NCBI GenBank assembly: GCA_965247065.1
Contig: CBDFGN010000006.1
Location: forward strand, 1,674,001 to 1,738,000
DNA from: CBDFGN01 sp965247065
GTDB taxonomy: Bacteria; Bacteroidota; Bacteroidia; Cytophagales; Cyclobacteriaceae
Reading direction: 5' to 3'
Length of the DNA: 64,000 nt
This document shows, one piece after another, positions 16,921 through 26,617 of this stretch (position 1 is its first letter; every line of letters starts with the position of its first letter). The position numbers were made by a program, and so were the translations under genes. The notes beneath the pieces are model-generated. The model was not told the origin of the DNA. It saw only the letters and a program-made list of their open reading frames with translations, and searched no databases.

Positions 16921-18084
16921 CTATTGTACCGAATCCAGTACCAGCTTGACCATCTCTCCAATTTTAGAGGGGTCCAGCCAGCGGGTGACAAAGACCAGGT
17001 TATGAGCCTGATCAACAATTATGAAATTACCTCCGAACCCGGCTGCATAGTATATCTGGTCTGAAAGCCCTTCCCATTGGCTGTCCCCTCGATTTAACCA
17101 CCAAATGTAAACCATAGCTCTGGTTTGCTTCGGATGGTTGCTGCAACATTCGAATCCATTCTTCAGAAATGAGTTGGTCCCCCTGCCAATTACCTTTGCG
17201 AGAAACAACAAACCGAATCGCGCATGATCCTGAGTACTGATGAACAGCCCACCCCCGGAATGGCCTCCCCCGCTTACCGACTGCATCTTTAGGCCATCAA
17301 CTTCAACCCAGGATGTGCTGTAGCCGTGCCATCTCCAGCTGGTTGAGGCTCCAATTGGATCCATGATCCGTTCCTTCAGAACCTGGGGCAGCGGTTTTCT
17401 CCAGACTTGCAATAAGGAGTAGGCCAATAGATTTACTCGAACATCATTGTATTTGAAGGCTGTTCCAGGTTCCTTTAGTTCACGTCTCTTCCAGTCGTCG
17501 ATGCCCCCGACTTCAGGCGGGCGATCTGCCCAATCGGGTAAACCAAACAAATCACCATACCAATCGGAGGATTGATTTAGCAGGTGATGCCAGGTTATTT
17601 TGGAATTATGATGACCGTCAAAGGCTCCCTGCCAAACGTAATCCTTGACGGAGTCGGTCACTTCGGCAATCAAACCGGCGTCCAGTGCAAGTCCAGCAAT
17701 TGTGGAAAGATAACTCTTGGTCACGCTGAAGGTCATGTCTACCCGCCGGGTATCTCCCCATTGCCCAACAATATGTCCGTCCTTCAAGACCATACCGGCC
17801 GGGCCGCCTCTCTTTTTTGTTTGACCTACTATTTTATGGAAAGGCTCTCTGTCCATACCACGAAGTATTGCCACTCGTAGATCCCTTTCAGCACCGTTTT
17901 CATTGGCCAATGCAAAGTCAATGGCCTTTTCGAGTTTTTTATCATCCATGCCCAGTTCCTTGGGGTCCCTGTCCTTCCAATCCTTTCCCGGTGGCGGGAA
18001 ATAGAGCTGCTGAGCAAACAAACACGGCGTTGATGTAACATGCAGAAGGGCGATTAGAACGACTCTAGCTGAACTCATAAACAT
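16921..18084 (-). CDS. Secreted serine hydrolase, beta-lactamase (class C / penicillin-binding) family
   Basis: Signal peptide VVLIALLHVTSTPCLFAQ, then a beta-lactamase-family domain with SxxK in FSVTKSYLS (about residue 120), YxN in FKYNDVRVN and a C-terminal AGFGGNFIIVDQAHN strand replacing KTG. It should act in the periplasm as an esterase or peptidase; the substrate is unknown. Between about 17179 and 17111 the reading is out of frame: the neighbouring frame gives GDQLISEEWIRMLQQPS and ANQSYG, exactly what the family has before WWLN. A lost G in the G5 run (17179-17183) and an extra base in the A3 run (17109-17111, plus strand) compensate each other, so the ORF looks intact but about 23 residues are wrong. 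Confidence 0.82.
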   Translation of the reverse strand: MFMSSARVVLIALLHVTSTPCLFAQQLYFPPPGKDWKDRDPKELGMDDKKLEKAIDFALANENGAERDLRVAILRGMDREPFHKIVGQTKKRGGPAGMVLKDGHIVGQWGDTRRVDMTFSVTKSYLSTIAGLALDAGLIAEVTDSVKDYVWQGAFDGHHNSKITWHHLLNQSSDWYGDLFGLPDWADRPPEVGGIDDWKRRELKEPGTAFKYNDVRVNLLAYSLLQVWRKPLPQVLKERIMDPIGASTSWRWHGYSTSWVEVDGLKMQSVSGGGHSGGGLFISTQDHARFGLLFLAKVIGRGTNSFLKNGFECCSNHPKQTRAMVYIWWLNRGDSQWEGLSDQIYYAAGFGGNFIIVDQAHNLVFVTRWLDPSKIGEMVKLVLDSVQ

Positions 18085-18579
18085 TTGGTTTGATTTTTAA
18101 GGAATAATACTTCCAAATTGGCCGGTTGAAAATATGCAATTCTTTTGAGGTCAGCCAATTGGGATCATACGCTACCCTTGGTATCAGGACCCAAGGTTAT
18201 CAAGCTTATTTTACTATTTTGGGCGGCAATGTTGGATGACAAGATTTCCGATACTGCAGCATACGATGGCGCAGTGTATCATCTGGGAATCAGATCCGAA
18301 CAGTATTGCGCCCAACTTGTTCCTGGTGGAAGATCCAAACCAAACCGGGTGGCAAATCGTTTCGACAGAATTGAACATGGGGTCAAAATAGAGAATTCAC
18401 TTATCCCTAAATCACCCCCTTTGCAATATTCACCCAGATGTTTCGGTGGTTTTTCTGTCCTCTTTGATGAAGTGGATTCAGAATTCCGGTTTTGGGGGTG
18501 ACGCTTCCCCACCAAAACCCAATAAATCAGGTGTTCTCGATCTATTTCGACAGATTTGGTTATTTAAATCTCGTATCGG
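18085..18579. other. Gene-free stretch with a possible coding relic
   Basis: Nothing here is a convincing gene. On the plus strand, 18166-18391 is open without a start codon and reads protein-like sequence (IIRYPWYQDPRLSSLFYYFG, FPILQHTMAQCIIWESDP, LFLVEDPNQTGWQIVSTEL) before TAG. It may be the tail of a lost gene. Two overlapping short ORFs on either strand (18145-18501 plus, 18279-18515 minus) look like chance frames. Confidence 0.3.
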
Positions 18580-19071
18580 TTATTCTGGGAACCTAGATTT
18601 CCTCAAAAGAATCCTAATGATAATTACGTGGGTCACAATCAGCAGAGGAACATAAAAATTCAGGATATACAAATTGAAGCCAATTGGCATATCCAAAAGA
18701 CCTGCTCTAATTCCCTGGATGGAAGCAAGAATCACGTCACCAAATCCTATAATGGTGAATATCCATACTATCGCCCTTGCCCCTCCAACATCATTCCAAA
18801 CCATGATCGCAGCCGCGAGGGCTAAAACTCCCGAAATCAAATCTCCATAGGCAATGGTCTGGGCCACGTCGGCAGGCACCTCAGAAGATACCTGCCCAGG
18901 CATAAGCAACGTCAGCGGACCGTATCGAAAACAATGGACTAGAAGTAAAGGAGTCAAGGCCTTATTCCAGGCCAGATTGTGAAGTTTGGGATTGACGTAC
19001 CAAACGGCAATAAGCGTGTAAATTACCAGTGAGAAAGTAAATTGAATGTTTCCGATAATGAAGGGTGTCAT
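18580..19071 (-). CDS. Five-helix integral membrane protein, family not recognised
   Basis: The 163 residues consist of about five hydrophobic helices: IQFTFSLVIYTLIAVWYV (about 8-26), a block around TPLLLVHCFRYGPLTLLMPG, LISGVLALAAAIMVWND, AIVWIFTIIGFGDVILASIQ and FYVPLLIVTHVIIIRILLR. The pattern resembles small Bacteroidota membrane proteins with conserved His and Tyr inside the helices, but I cannot name the family. It stands alone, transcribed away from the COG4091 gene. Confidence 0.65.
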   Translation of the reverse strand: MTPFIIGNIQFTFSLVIYTLIAVWYVNPKLHNLAWNKALTPLLLVHCFRYGPLTLLMPGQVSSEVPADVAQTIAYGDLISGVLALAAAIMVWNDVGGARAIVWIFTIIGFGDVILASIQGIRAGLLDMPIGFNLYILNFYVPLLIVTHVIIIRILLRKSRFPE

Positions 19072-19418
19072 GCTGTCTGGATTTAAGGGTTAAGCAACTT
19101 TGTGCCGGCTGCTGGATTTCAAAACACCTCTGTTTAAAGACGCTGCCAACTCCAACCACCTATTTTTTCATTCTTGCTACCACTCCCTAAGGAAAAAACG
19201 CAGTTGAATTTCTTAGGATCAAAGGTGTAAAGAGAGTATTGGTTTACCTGCGATAGTTGAATTTCAAGTTCTCCTATATTAATTAGACAGCTAAGGCGGG
19301 CAAAAGGATCGGGGTATGGTTTCGGAGTCGAAGAGGCTTCATTTTCAGTAACCAATTTCAGGTGCCCAAGATTATCAGTGAAATATCCTAAATTGGTATC
19401 ACTCAAATCATATCCCAC
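19072..19418. other. Spacer between divergent genes; a doubtful minus-strand ORF
   Basis: This 347-bp spacer separates the membrane-protein gene from the COG4091 gene. A 104-codon minus-strand frame (19448-19134) crosses it and overlaps the next gene's start; its translation (for example PYPDPFARLSCLINIGELEI) is not clearly random, but I recognise nothing and it has no partner gene. I regard it as unproven. Promoters for both divergent genes should be here, but I cannot point to a good TTTG/TAnnTTTG pair. Confidence 0.25.
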
Positions 19419-20720
19419 GTGAACACTCGACTTATTGATGACTTGCAAGGCTTAGATTCCCCAGTTAAGCTCGCCATAATTGGAATTGGATCCATTGGAA
19501 AGGGGATGGTATTCCAATCGGTGATTACTCCTGGCATGCAGCCGGTTTTGCTGGTGGACCTCGTAATTGACAGAGCCAAACAATGCGCAGAATGGCTGGA
19601 AATGGATTATGTAATTGTCGACAACTTGGTTCAATTGGATGATATTTTGGCGAAAGGCAAGGTGGCAATTACAGACAATGCCGAATTTGCCTCACGGAGT
19701 GAAATTGCTGACGTTGTAATCGACGCATCAAGCGCAATCCAAGACTCGGGCAATCATTGTGCAATAGCTTTAGAAAGCGAAAAGCATTTGGTGATGATGA
19801 ATTATGAAGCGGATCTTCTCTATGGGCCTCACCTGCTGGATTTAGCCAGGAAAAATGGTCGAATATACACCAGTTGCGATGGCGACCAACCGGCTGTCAT
19901 CAAGAAACTTATAAATGAGGTGAGCTTCTACGGCCTGGAAATCGCGATGGCGGGAAACATAAAAGGATATTTAGACCAATACATGGATCCGATTAGAATC
20001 AAACCGGAAGCTGACAAGAGAAATCTGGACTACAAGATGTGCACCTCGTACACAGATGGAACTAAACTTGGCGTGGAAATGGCCGTTCTTGCCAACGCCC
20101 AGGGCTACAAAACGATCCAGCCGGGAATGGTCGGTCCCAGGTTAAAGCACGTGGATCAAATTTTCGAAAGCTTTGATTTTGAAAAGATCTACACAAATGG
20201 TCAGGGGGTGGTTGATTATGTATTGGGGGCAGAGCCCACTGGAGGAATCTTTGTTGTTGGATATACCGGCGATAGTTTTCAGCAATTCACTCTTGATTGG
20301 TTTCCACCGAAGCTTGGGCCTGGGCCATTTTATCTATTTTATCGTCCTTACCATTTAGGACATTTGGAATCCATGGAATGTGTTGCTGAGGCTTTTTTGT
20401 ACAATACTTCTCGTTTAAAGCCTGACAAAGGATACATGACAGGAGTCTTTGCCTACGCCAAAAAGAATCTGCGACAAGACGATGTGCTGGATGGCTTGGG
20501 TGGTTTTTGCTGTTATGGATTGATAGAAAACTATGGACGCGCCCTGGAAAATCCAGGCTTACCAGTCCTTCTAAGTGAAGGGGCCAAATTAAAGAGGGAC
20601 ATTAAACAGGATCAGAAGATTAACTTCGAAGATATACTCTATAGCCAGAGCAATTACCAATATCGCCTCTACTTTGAGTCACTTGCAGCAGAAAAGGGAA
20701 GACTGAACATAAGAAAATGA
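19419..20720 (+). CDS. COG4091-type NAD-binding homoserine-dehydrogenase-like / SAF protein
   Basis: A Rossmann domain (PVKLAIIGIGSIGKGMVFQS) is followed by DVVIDASSAIQDSG, NYEADLLYGPHLLDLARKNG, a catalytic-type region with DQYMDPIRIKPEAD and TSYTDGTKLGVEMAVLANA, and a C-terminal SAF-like part (GLPVLLSEGAKLKRDIKQDQKINFEDI). This is the COG4091 family, described as homoserine-dehydrogenase-like proteins with a SAF domain; known relatives act on sugar-derived acids. It is followed after 3 bp by a glycosyltransferase gene, which suggests a role in making an unusual sugar building block for a surface glycan. That role is inferred from position only. Confidence 0.75.
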   Translation: MNTRLIDDLQGLDSPVKLAIIGIGSIGKGMVFQSVITPGMQPVLLVDLVIDRAKQCAEWLEMDYVIVDNLVQLDDILAKGKVAITDNAEFASRSEIADVVIDASSAIQDSGNHCAIALESEKHLVMMNYEADLLYGPHLLDLARKNGRIYTSCDGDQPAVIKKLINEVSFYGLEIAMAGNIKGYLDQYMDPIRIKPEADKRNLDYKMCTSYTDGTKLGVEMAVLANAQGYKTIQPGMVGPRLKHVDQIFESFDFEKIYTNGQGVVDYVLGAEPTGGIFVVGYTGDSFQQFTLDWFPPKLGPGPFYLFYRPYHLGHLESMECVAEAFLYNTSRLKPDKGYMTGVFAYAKKNLRQDDVLDGLGGFCCYGLIENYGRALENPGLPVLLSEGAKLKRDIKQDQKINFEDILYSQSNYQYRLYFESLAAEKGRLNIRK

Positions 20721-20723
20721 AAA

Positions 20724-21602
20724 ATGGGTAGTCAGGATCCGACTGTTTCAATAATCATCGCAACCTACAATCGATACAAAACACTTAAGCTGGCCATTGA
20801 TAGCGTTCTCTGGCAGACCTTTACTGACTTTGAGCTATTGGTAGTTGGAGATAAATGCACGGATGCTTCTGAGGATTTGGTAACAGGATATGCCGACCCT
20901 CGAGTCACCTGGTTTAACCTAAAGGAAAACTCCGGATATCAAAGCGAACCTACCAACCAGGGTCTGCGCAGGTCCAATGGAAAGTACATCGCCTATCTAA
21001 ATCATGATGATTTATGGTATCCCGACCACCTGAGTTCACTGGTGAATTATATAGAGGAATCCGGGGCAGATGTGGTCTACAGCATGCTTCAATGGGTCAC
21101 CTCCCACGTTGGAAATTATGGTGAGGTACCTCATTTTCCTGGTGCCCCACGGTCTCCTGAGGTATCAGCCGTTTTGCACAAAAAGGAAATAGTAAAAAAA
21201 ATTGGCTATTGGAAAGGAATAAAAGAAACTAGATCAATCCCTCGTGTGGACTTTTTCAGACGAGCCGAATTTAGTGGCTTGAAATTCGCCTTTTGTCCTA
21301 ACCTATCAGTGGTTAAATTTCTCTGGGATGAGGTAAACTATACCGACCATGGTCCTCAGAGCGATTATATGAAATTAATCCAGGAAGATCCAAAATTGCG
21401 TATACGAGAGCTAAACAAGATGCTCGCCAATTCTTATTCAAGGCTAGAATTTCTCCCAAGCTGGAGCCTGCTGAAATACCAATTTGCAAATTCGATAAAA
21501 AGGGCCATAATAAATGAGGGCATAGATCCTACATCTTTGCTTTTCTGGAAGCAAAGGAGTTATCAAATTCGCAAATGGCGTAAGAATCATAAACTTGAAT
21601 AG
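20724..21602 (+). CDS. Family 2 glycosyltransferase
   Basis: A GT-A fold enzyme: the N-terminus VSIIIATYNRYKTLKLAIDSVLWQTFTDFELLVVGDKCTD and the nucleotide-sugar/metal motif AYLNHDDLWYPDHL (a DxD-like HDD at about residues 97-99) are typical for GT2. It has no membrane helix, so it works at the cytosolic face. Its start lies 3 bp after the stop of the COG4091 gene, so the two are one transcript. Sugar donor and acceptor are unknown. Confidence 0.88.
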   Translation: MGSQDPTVSIIIATYNRYKTLKLAIDSVLWQTFTDFELLVVGDKCTDASEDLVTGYADPRVTWFNLKENSGYQSEPTNQGLRRSNGKYIAYLNHDDLWYPDHLSSLVNYIEESGADVVYSMLQWVTSHVGNYGEVPHFPGAPRSPEVSAVLHKKEIVKKIGYWKGIKETRSIPRVDFFRRAEFSGLKFAFCPNLSVVKFLWDEVNYTDHGPQSDYMKLIQEDPKLRIRELNKMLANSYSRLEFLPSWSLLKYQFANSIKRAIINEGIDPTSLLFWKQRSYQIRKWRKNHKLE

Positions 21603-21634
21603 ACGAAATTTGGAAGAATCCGTTCAATCTATTT

Positions 21635-22582
21635 GTGGTTTTGCTGATACCATCCTTCATAGGGGGAGCAGAATTGTTTAGTGTCCCTTTCGTACCTTGG
21701 AATACAAGGGCCCTTGGGTTACTTGTAATCACAGCGCACCTTTTGGTGGTTCAAGGTTTGTTCGCTCAGGAGCTAATCAAAGTTTCCGATTTGCCAGATA
21801 TTCTAAATGAGTCCAGCGGTTTGGAAATAACGGAAGGTGGCGATTTCTGGTCCCATAACGACGATGGCAAACCTATCCTCTATAATTTCGATACAGCTGG
21901 CAATATCATTAAGGCTCTGCATCTGAGAAACATAAACAAGGGCTGGGAGGACTTGGCACGTGATATGCACGGCAATATTTATATTGGGAATTTTGGTAAC
22001 AACTATAACGTCCGAAAAGATCTAAGGATCTACAAATTGCCTCCACCGGAGACCATAGCGGGATTGGTGACAATGGCAGAGATAATCAAATTTAGCTATC
22101 CGGAACAACGGGAATTCCCACCATCCTATGATCAACTGGATTTTGATATGGAAGCGATGATTTGCTACCAAGACAGCTTGTTTTTGTTCACCAAGAACAG
22201 GACAGACCCCTTTACCGGATACACCAAAGTTTACCGCCTTCCCACCCAAGCCGATGAACACTATGCAGAACTAGTTGATAGCGTTTATCTAGGGGCTGGC
22301 CCAGCGGTAGAATACTGGATCACCTCGGCTGACTTAAGCCCGGATGGTAAATTACTGGCTTTGCTGGGTCACTCTAAAATTTGGATTTTTTCTTGCTTCC
22401 AAGGATCAAACTTTTTCGGAGGAAGAGTCACCATCATTCCGTTGAATCATTTCAGCCAAAAAGAGGCAGTATGCTTTGCAAATTCCACGACATTATATTT
22501 GACTGACGAAAAGACCTTGTACCTGTTAGGAGGAAGTTTGTACCGTTACGATTTGCCACCTAATGAATTCAATTGCAATTAA
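21635..22582 (+). CDS. Secreted beta-propeller-like protein
   Basis: After a signal segment (LGLLVITAHLLVVQGLFAQ) the mature protein begins ELIKVSDLPDILNESSGLEI and contains FWSHNDDGKPILYNFDTAGNI, GWEDLARDMHGNIYIGNFGNN and LRIYKLPPP, hallmarks of a Bacteroidota beta-propeller family often found in secreted or surface proteins. The later DFDMEAMICYQDSLFLFTKNR block and repeating strand pattern fit five or six blades. No T9SS C-terminal domain is visible; it ends YRYDLPPNEFNCN. The annotated GTG 21635 makes a long leader, and the true start may lie nearer the signal segment. Function unknown. Confidence 0.7.
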   Translation: MVLLIPSFIGGAELFSVPFVPWNTRALGLLVITAHLLVVQGLFAQELIKVSDLPDILNESSGLEITEGGDFWSHNDDGKPILYNFDTAGNIIKALHLRNINKGWEDLARDMHGNIYIGNFGNNYNVRKDLRIYKLPPPETIAGLVTMAEIIKFSYPEQREFPPSYDQLDFDMEAMICYQDSLFLFTKNRTDPFTGYTKVYRLPTQADEHYAELVDSVYLGAGPAVEYWITSADLSPDGKLLALLGHSKIWIFSCFQGSNFFGGRVTIIPLNHFSQKEAVCFANSTTLYLTDEKTLYLLGGSLYRYDLPPNEFNCN

Positions 22583-22585
22583 GGG

Positions 22586-23206
22586 ATGAAGATTGGACGC
22601 ATTATTTTGATCTTATTTTTGGTCATTTGTGTAATTTCAGTGGCCGCTTACTGGGCCACTACTAGAATTTTTATCCCCCGAATGATCACAAATTCCTTAG
22701 AGAACAAAGACAGTTTACCTGCCTTCCCAATAATAATTTTACCTCAACAGGTTCAAGAAAAATTGACTCCTGCCATAATGGAAGTCAATAAAAAGATTGA
22801 CAAAATCCCTTATTACATGGATTCCCTGGATTTGGAATTCGAGGACCTCTTGGAGATTGTTGACGAGGTACAACCCAGCGAGGTCTTTGAATTGATCGAT
22901 GAACTCAACTCGACTGAGTTGACTAGTTTGGATCAAGTATTCGACATTGGAGCAAAGCATGTGCATATTCGGAACCTGGATCCTGAACAGTTTCGTCAGC
23001 CTTTTTTAAATTATATGACCATGAGGCGGGTAAGAAAAGCACTCAAAATAATCAACGAAAACAAACTTACTACAACCTTAAGCGTACCCATGGCGCGTGA
23101 AACGGCCAAGCAGATTTTACTGGACAAAAGGGAGCGTATTGAAAACAAGTTGGAGGAAATCAAGCAGGACGCAGCCAGACGAGACGCTGACCAAATCGCC
23201 CCGTGA
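22586..23206 (+). CDS. Membrane-anchored helical protein, unknown function
   Basis: The 206 residues start with a single membrane helix (IILILFLVICVISVAAYWAT) and continue as a mainly helical, charged domain (NKKIDKIPYYMDSLDLEFED, VQPSEVFELIDELNSTELTS, a final RERIENKLEEIKQDAARRDA coil). It begins 3 bp after the propeller gene stop and should be co-transcribed. I recognise no family. Orientation is probably N-terminus in the membrane with the rest in the periplasm. Confidence 0.6.
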   Translation: MKIGRIILILFLVICVISVAAYWATTRIFIPRMITNSLENKDSLPAFPIIILPQQVQEKLTPAIMEVNKKIDKIPYYMDSLDLEFEDLLEIVDEVQPSEVFELIDELNSTELTSLDQVFDIGAKHVHIRNLDPEQFRQPFLNYMTMRRVRKALKIINENKLTTTLSVPMARETAKQILLDKRERIENKLEEIKQDAARRDADQIAP

Positions 23207-23800
23207 AGTATCTTGACAACGTCCAGGAATTATTCGAGCCTCAATAGCCACTGGTATAAGTTCGGGTCATGTAGGGAATGATCAGTGCGATAGACCTTTC
23301 CCCATATTCCATGGGACTGGTTGTAAATTGTAAATCTAGTTTTGCCCACAGAAACTTGGCTCTGGCAGTCTTGCACAGAATCAAACATCGCCTTGCCTTT
23401 ATCAAAAGTTACGACCGTGTCCTTGCGACCGTGAAACGCCCATACATTTATTTTACGCTCAGCAACCAAGCAACCCATTTCAGAATCACCGGTTGCCGCA
23501 ACTGGGGCTATTCCCTTTAATTGGTTTGGCTCATTGTTCTCACTATAAGCATATTCCCAGGTTCCGTGCCCTCCAAGGCTAATTCCAGTCAGAAAAATTC
23601 CGTCAAAATCGATCTTATGAGAATATTTTCCGTTAAGCAGTTGTTTGATTACTTCATCAACGTAATCAGGTGGCCAACTCATATGATGGGATCTCAACTG
23701 AGGCGCTACAACTATGAAACAAATACGCTCTTGGCTTTCTGAAAAGCACATACTATGGCCATTAATGATGTGTTTTATTAGAACAAGCTTCCTTAGTTTA

Positions 23801-24831
23801 ACGTGAGTTCGATATAAAATAGAGTAGTTTATTGATAGAAAAAAGGCAGAAAATTAGTATATTAAGTCATTGACAATCAACAAAATAACTAATATTTCTG
23901 CCTATGTTAACTGCTACTAAAATTACTGAAATTTTTTGTTCCATTGACGATTTTTGTCTGGATTTTGTCCCAAAATTGGAAAAAAGATTGCTGGGAAGTA
24001 AAAAGCGCAACAAACCTGGTAAGCTTTCTTTATCCGAAGTAATGACTATACAGGTCTTGTTCCAGATCTCAGGATATCGAAATTTCAAGACCTTTTACAA
24101 CACATACGTTTGTGGCCACTTGCGCTCCTTCTTTCCTGATGTGGTAAGCTATAACCGAATGGTAGAACTTTGTAGTGGAAGTCTTCTGCCAATGGCTATT
24201 TATCTGAAAACACAAGGGACTGGACAGTGTACAGGTATAAGTTTTATAGACAGCACTCCGTTAAGGGTCTGTCATAACAGACGGATCCATAACCATAAAG
24301 TATTTGAAGGGTTAGCTAAAAGAGGCCATTGTTCCATCGGATGGTTCTACGGGTTTAAGCTCCATCTTATCACTGCTGATACGGGTGAAATCATCGATTT
24401 TATGCTCACACCGGGCAATGTGGATGACAGAAAGCCTCTTAAAATTGAACGGTTTATTAAGAAATTATTCGGAAAGCTCTTTGGTGATAAAGGCTACATC
24501 AGTAAGGAACTTTTTAAAAATCTGTTCTTCCGCGGAGTCCATCTGATAACCAAACTCAAACGCAATATGAAGTCCTCATCCTTAACCCCCATCATGGATG
24601 CTATAATGCTCCGTAAAAGGGCTATTTGTGAGACTATCATTGATCAACTTAAAAACATCTTCCAGATTGAACACTCCAGGCACAGGAGCCCAACTAATTT
24701 CCTTACCAACCTTTTCTCGGCTTTAATCGCTTACAACTTTTGCGAAAAAAAGCCCTCAATCAAATTGAACTACCAGGACACCGGTCAACTCTTTCTCGCT
24801 CTTTAATCATTCCTTATTGTCGAACTCACGT
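23801..24831 (+). mobile_element. IS982-family insertion sequence (1,031 bp)
   Basis: The ends are imperfect inverted repeats beginning ACGTGAGTTCGA and ending TCGAACTCACGT. A 7-bp direct repeat TAGTTTA flanks it (23794-23800 and 24832-24838). It holds one transposase gene of the IS982 type and is of normal length for that family. It interrupts an esterase gene. Confidence 0.93.
23904..24806 (+). CDS. IS982-family transposase
   Basis: A 300-residue DDE transposase. Catalytic acids are in SFIDSTPLRVCHNRR, KLFGDKGYISKEL and CETIIDQLKNIFQ; GLAKRGHCSIGWFYGFKLHLI between the first two is typical for IS982. It is complete and the element is probably still active. The gene starts about 100 bp inside the left end. 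Confidence 0.95.
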   Translation: MLTATKITEIFCSIDDFCLDFVPKLEKRLLGSKKRNKPGKLSLSEVMTIQVLFQISGYRNFKTFYNTYVCGHLRSFFPDVVSYNRMVELCSGSLLPMAIYLKTQGTGQCTGISFIDSTPLRVCHNRRIHNHKVFEGLAKRGHCSIGWFYGFKLHLITADTGEIIDFMLTPGNVDDRKPLKIERFIKKLFGKLFGDKGYISKELFKNLFFRGVHLITKLKRNMKSSSLTPIMDAIMLRKRAICETIIDQLKNIFQIEHSRHRSPTNFLTNLFSALIAYNFCEKKPSIKLNYQDTGQLFLAL

Positions 24832-25080
24832 TAGTTTATTAAGCTTAGCCGGTAAGCCGTCCCCCTTTTCTCCTATTCCGTGAAGAAAAAACAGAATAGG
24901 ATGCTTATTAGGGGATTCCAGATTAAAATCAGGAGGCAGATATTCAAGATAACCGATCTGGCGGTCTCCCTCTGTGCGGTGCTCCTTTATTTGACCCCAG
25001 GTGGGATATGCTCCCAAAACAACAAAACAGCTTAGTTGAATGATTTTGATCATTGTTGTTGGGCATCCAATAAATGGCTG

Positions 25081-26257
25081 TTAGTCCATCCTTTGGGCGC
25101 GTTGCCAAATAACACTTTGGGATCCCTTAAGATATCTGCTGATCCCCAACAAAACCGCATAGTTCATGATGTAGAAATAGTAAGGTATAAAAAAGACTTT
25201 CATCCTAAGCTCTCTTTCCTCCAGCAAATATCCTATCAAGGCTGCCGAATAGAACATAAATTGCAAGCCTAATAACAAGCCATAGAAGGAATCGGAAAAA
25301 CTTAGAATAAGGTTGGTGGTAAGAAGGATAATCAAGCAAAATGGCGCCACAGTCCACCGCAAAACCCGATGAGAAACATATTGAAAAGTCAAAACCCCGT
25401 GCTTTAACGGATTAAGCAATGGCTTGAGTCTTGCGATCGCCTGAATTCCTCCGGCAGCTATCCTGATCTTTCTTTTGAGCTCCTCCTTGATCGAAATGGA
25501 TGACGTTTCCATGGCAAAAGCATCAGGCTCATATGCAACCCGAAAACCGTGTTCAGCGATCTTCAGTGTTAGATAGAAATCTTCAATGACCGTATCTGAT
25601 GGGACCGGGTATACGAGTTGGGTCCTAACGGCAAATAACTCTCCAGCAGCCCCAACGACAGTCCAGAGCTCGTAGTCCCATTTTTTCAAGTGAGATTCAT
25701 ATCGCCAATAAAGACCTTCTCCGGCGGAAATGGCCTTATCTGTCTTGTTATGTAGAATTCTTTTCTCGCCCGAAACAGCCCCCACTTTTGGATTGTTGAA
25801 GTGTTTCACAATGTTAAAAATGGCCTCCTGGTTTACATCAGTGTTTGCATCAGTAAATACCACAATTTCCGTTTTGATATATTGCATGGCTCGTTGGATT
25901 GCGGCAATCTTACCCTTGCGTTCCGGAAGGTGAAGCAGTTTAACCCTACCATCCCTCCTGACGATCTCGTCGGTACCGTCATCCGATCCGTCAGCAACCA
26001 CTATGATATCTAACCTATCTTTGGGATAATTTAATGAAATTGAGTTTTCGATTTTCTTAAGTATATAATCCTTTTCGTTGTATGCTGCGATTAAAAGGGT
26101 AACTGCAGGCAGGTCGCCTTCTGGCCATTGCCGACTTTTCTCGCCAAAAATTCTCTTTCCAAGTACCAAAAGCAAAAGAGCCATTCCATAGCCAAGAATA
26201 AGAATAGAAAACTACCAGAAAACAGGCCCAGAAAAGAACCTCAATAGCAAGGATCAT
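25081..26257 (-). CDS. Membrane-bound family 2 glycosyltransferase (poly-sugar synthase type), frameshifted near its start
   Basis: A processive GT2 of the cellulose-synthase-like type: VTLLIAAYNEKDYILKKIENS, IIVVADGSDDGTDEIV, VFTDANTD (DxD), and AVSGEKRI, then EDFYLTLKIAEHGFRVAYEP (ED motif) and RKIRIAAGGIQAI (place of the Q/RxxRW motif), followed by three or four helices. The N-terminal membrane helix (ATG 26257, MILAIEVLFWACFLVVFYSY) is in a different frame from the rest (LGYGMALLLLVLGKRIFGEK), with one base too many around 26191-26206. It probably makes or extends a surface polysaccharide. It shares the region with other glycan genes but is transcribed alone. Confidence 0.82.
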
Positions 26258-26617
26258 ATTGCCAAATAAAGAGTTAAAAATGGGTCAGATATTTCAGGAA
26301 ATTGATAGCAAAAGTGCTACAATTTATCTATATTCGAATTATTTAATTTTAAATTCAAATAATTATATAATAGTATAGTTGAGTTTGCCTTCCGCGGAAG
26401 GATCCGAATTTTCCGGCAACCTCACGATCAGAGCGACAGTAATTCGTTATCAAAATCCGGATTTTATAGACTTAAAAGGTTACTTTTTGACCCAAAAACG
26501 CATATATCAGGGTCTCGGGACTCACCATCTAAGAAGTGAAACGCTCTGCAATATTCCGACGATTTGGAGTAAATCTAACTTCGAATTTGGTTTAATTTTG
26601 TCCGTTCTAGGCTAACT
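26258..26617 (+). promoter_or_regulatory. Leader region of the giant adhesin gene with a -7-like box
   Basis: The 360-bp spacer is AT-rich in its first third (around 26330-26380). A perfect -7 type box TAATTTTG lies at 26593-26600, 17 bp before the GTG start at 26618; the nearest TTTG (26563-26566) is 26 nt away rather than 19, so this is only a candidate. No reading frame in this stretch resembles a protein. Confidence 0.35.

Larger units (their letters stand above)
23230..25053 (-). pseudogene. Alpha/beta hydrolase (carboxylesterase/phospholipase type), interrupted by IS982
   Basis: Two parts of one gene flank the IS982 element. The 5' part (25053 to 24832) has a signal peptide and reads HPILFFLHGIGEKGDGLPAKLNKL; the 3' part (23800 to 23230) reads ICFIVVAPQLRSH, the nucleophile elbow LTGISLGGHGTW, VWAFHGRKDTVV with the Asp, and a His near SHGIWGKVY. 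Across the 7-bp target duplication TAGTTTA the two parts join without a frame change (KLNKL|RKLVLIKH). Before insertion this was a complete secreted esterase of about 270 residues. Now the catalytic half has no signal sequence and no start, so the gene is inactive. Confidence 0.85.
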
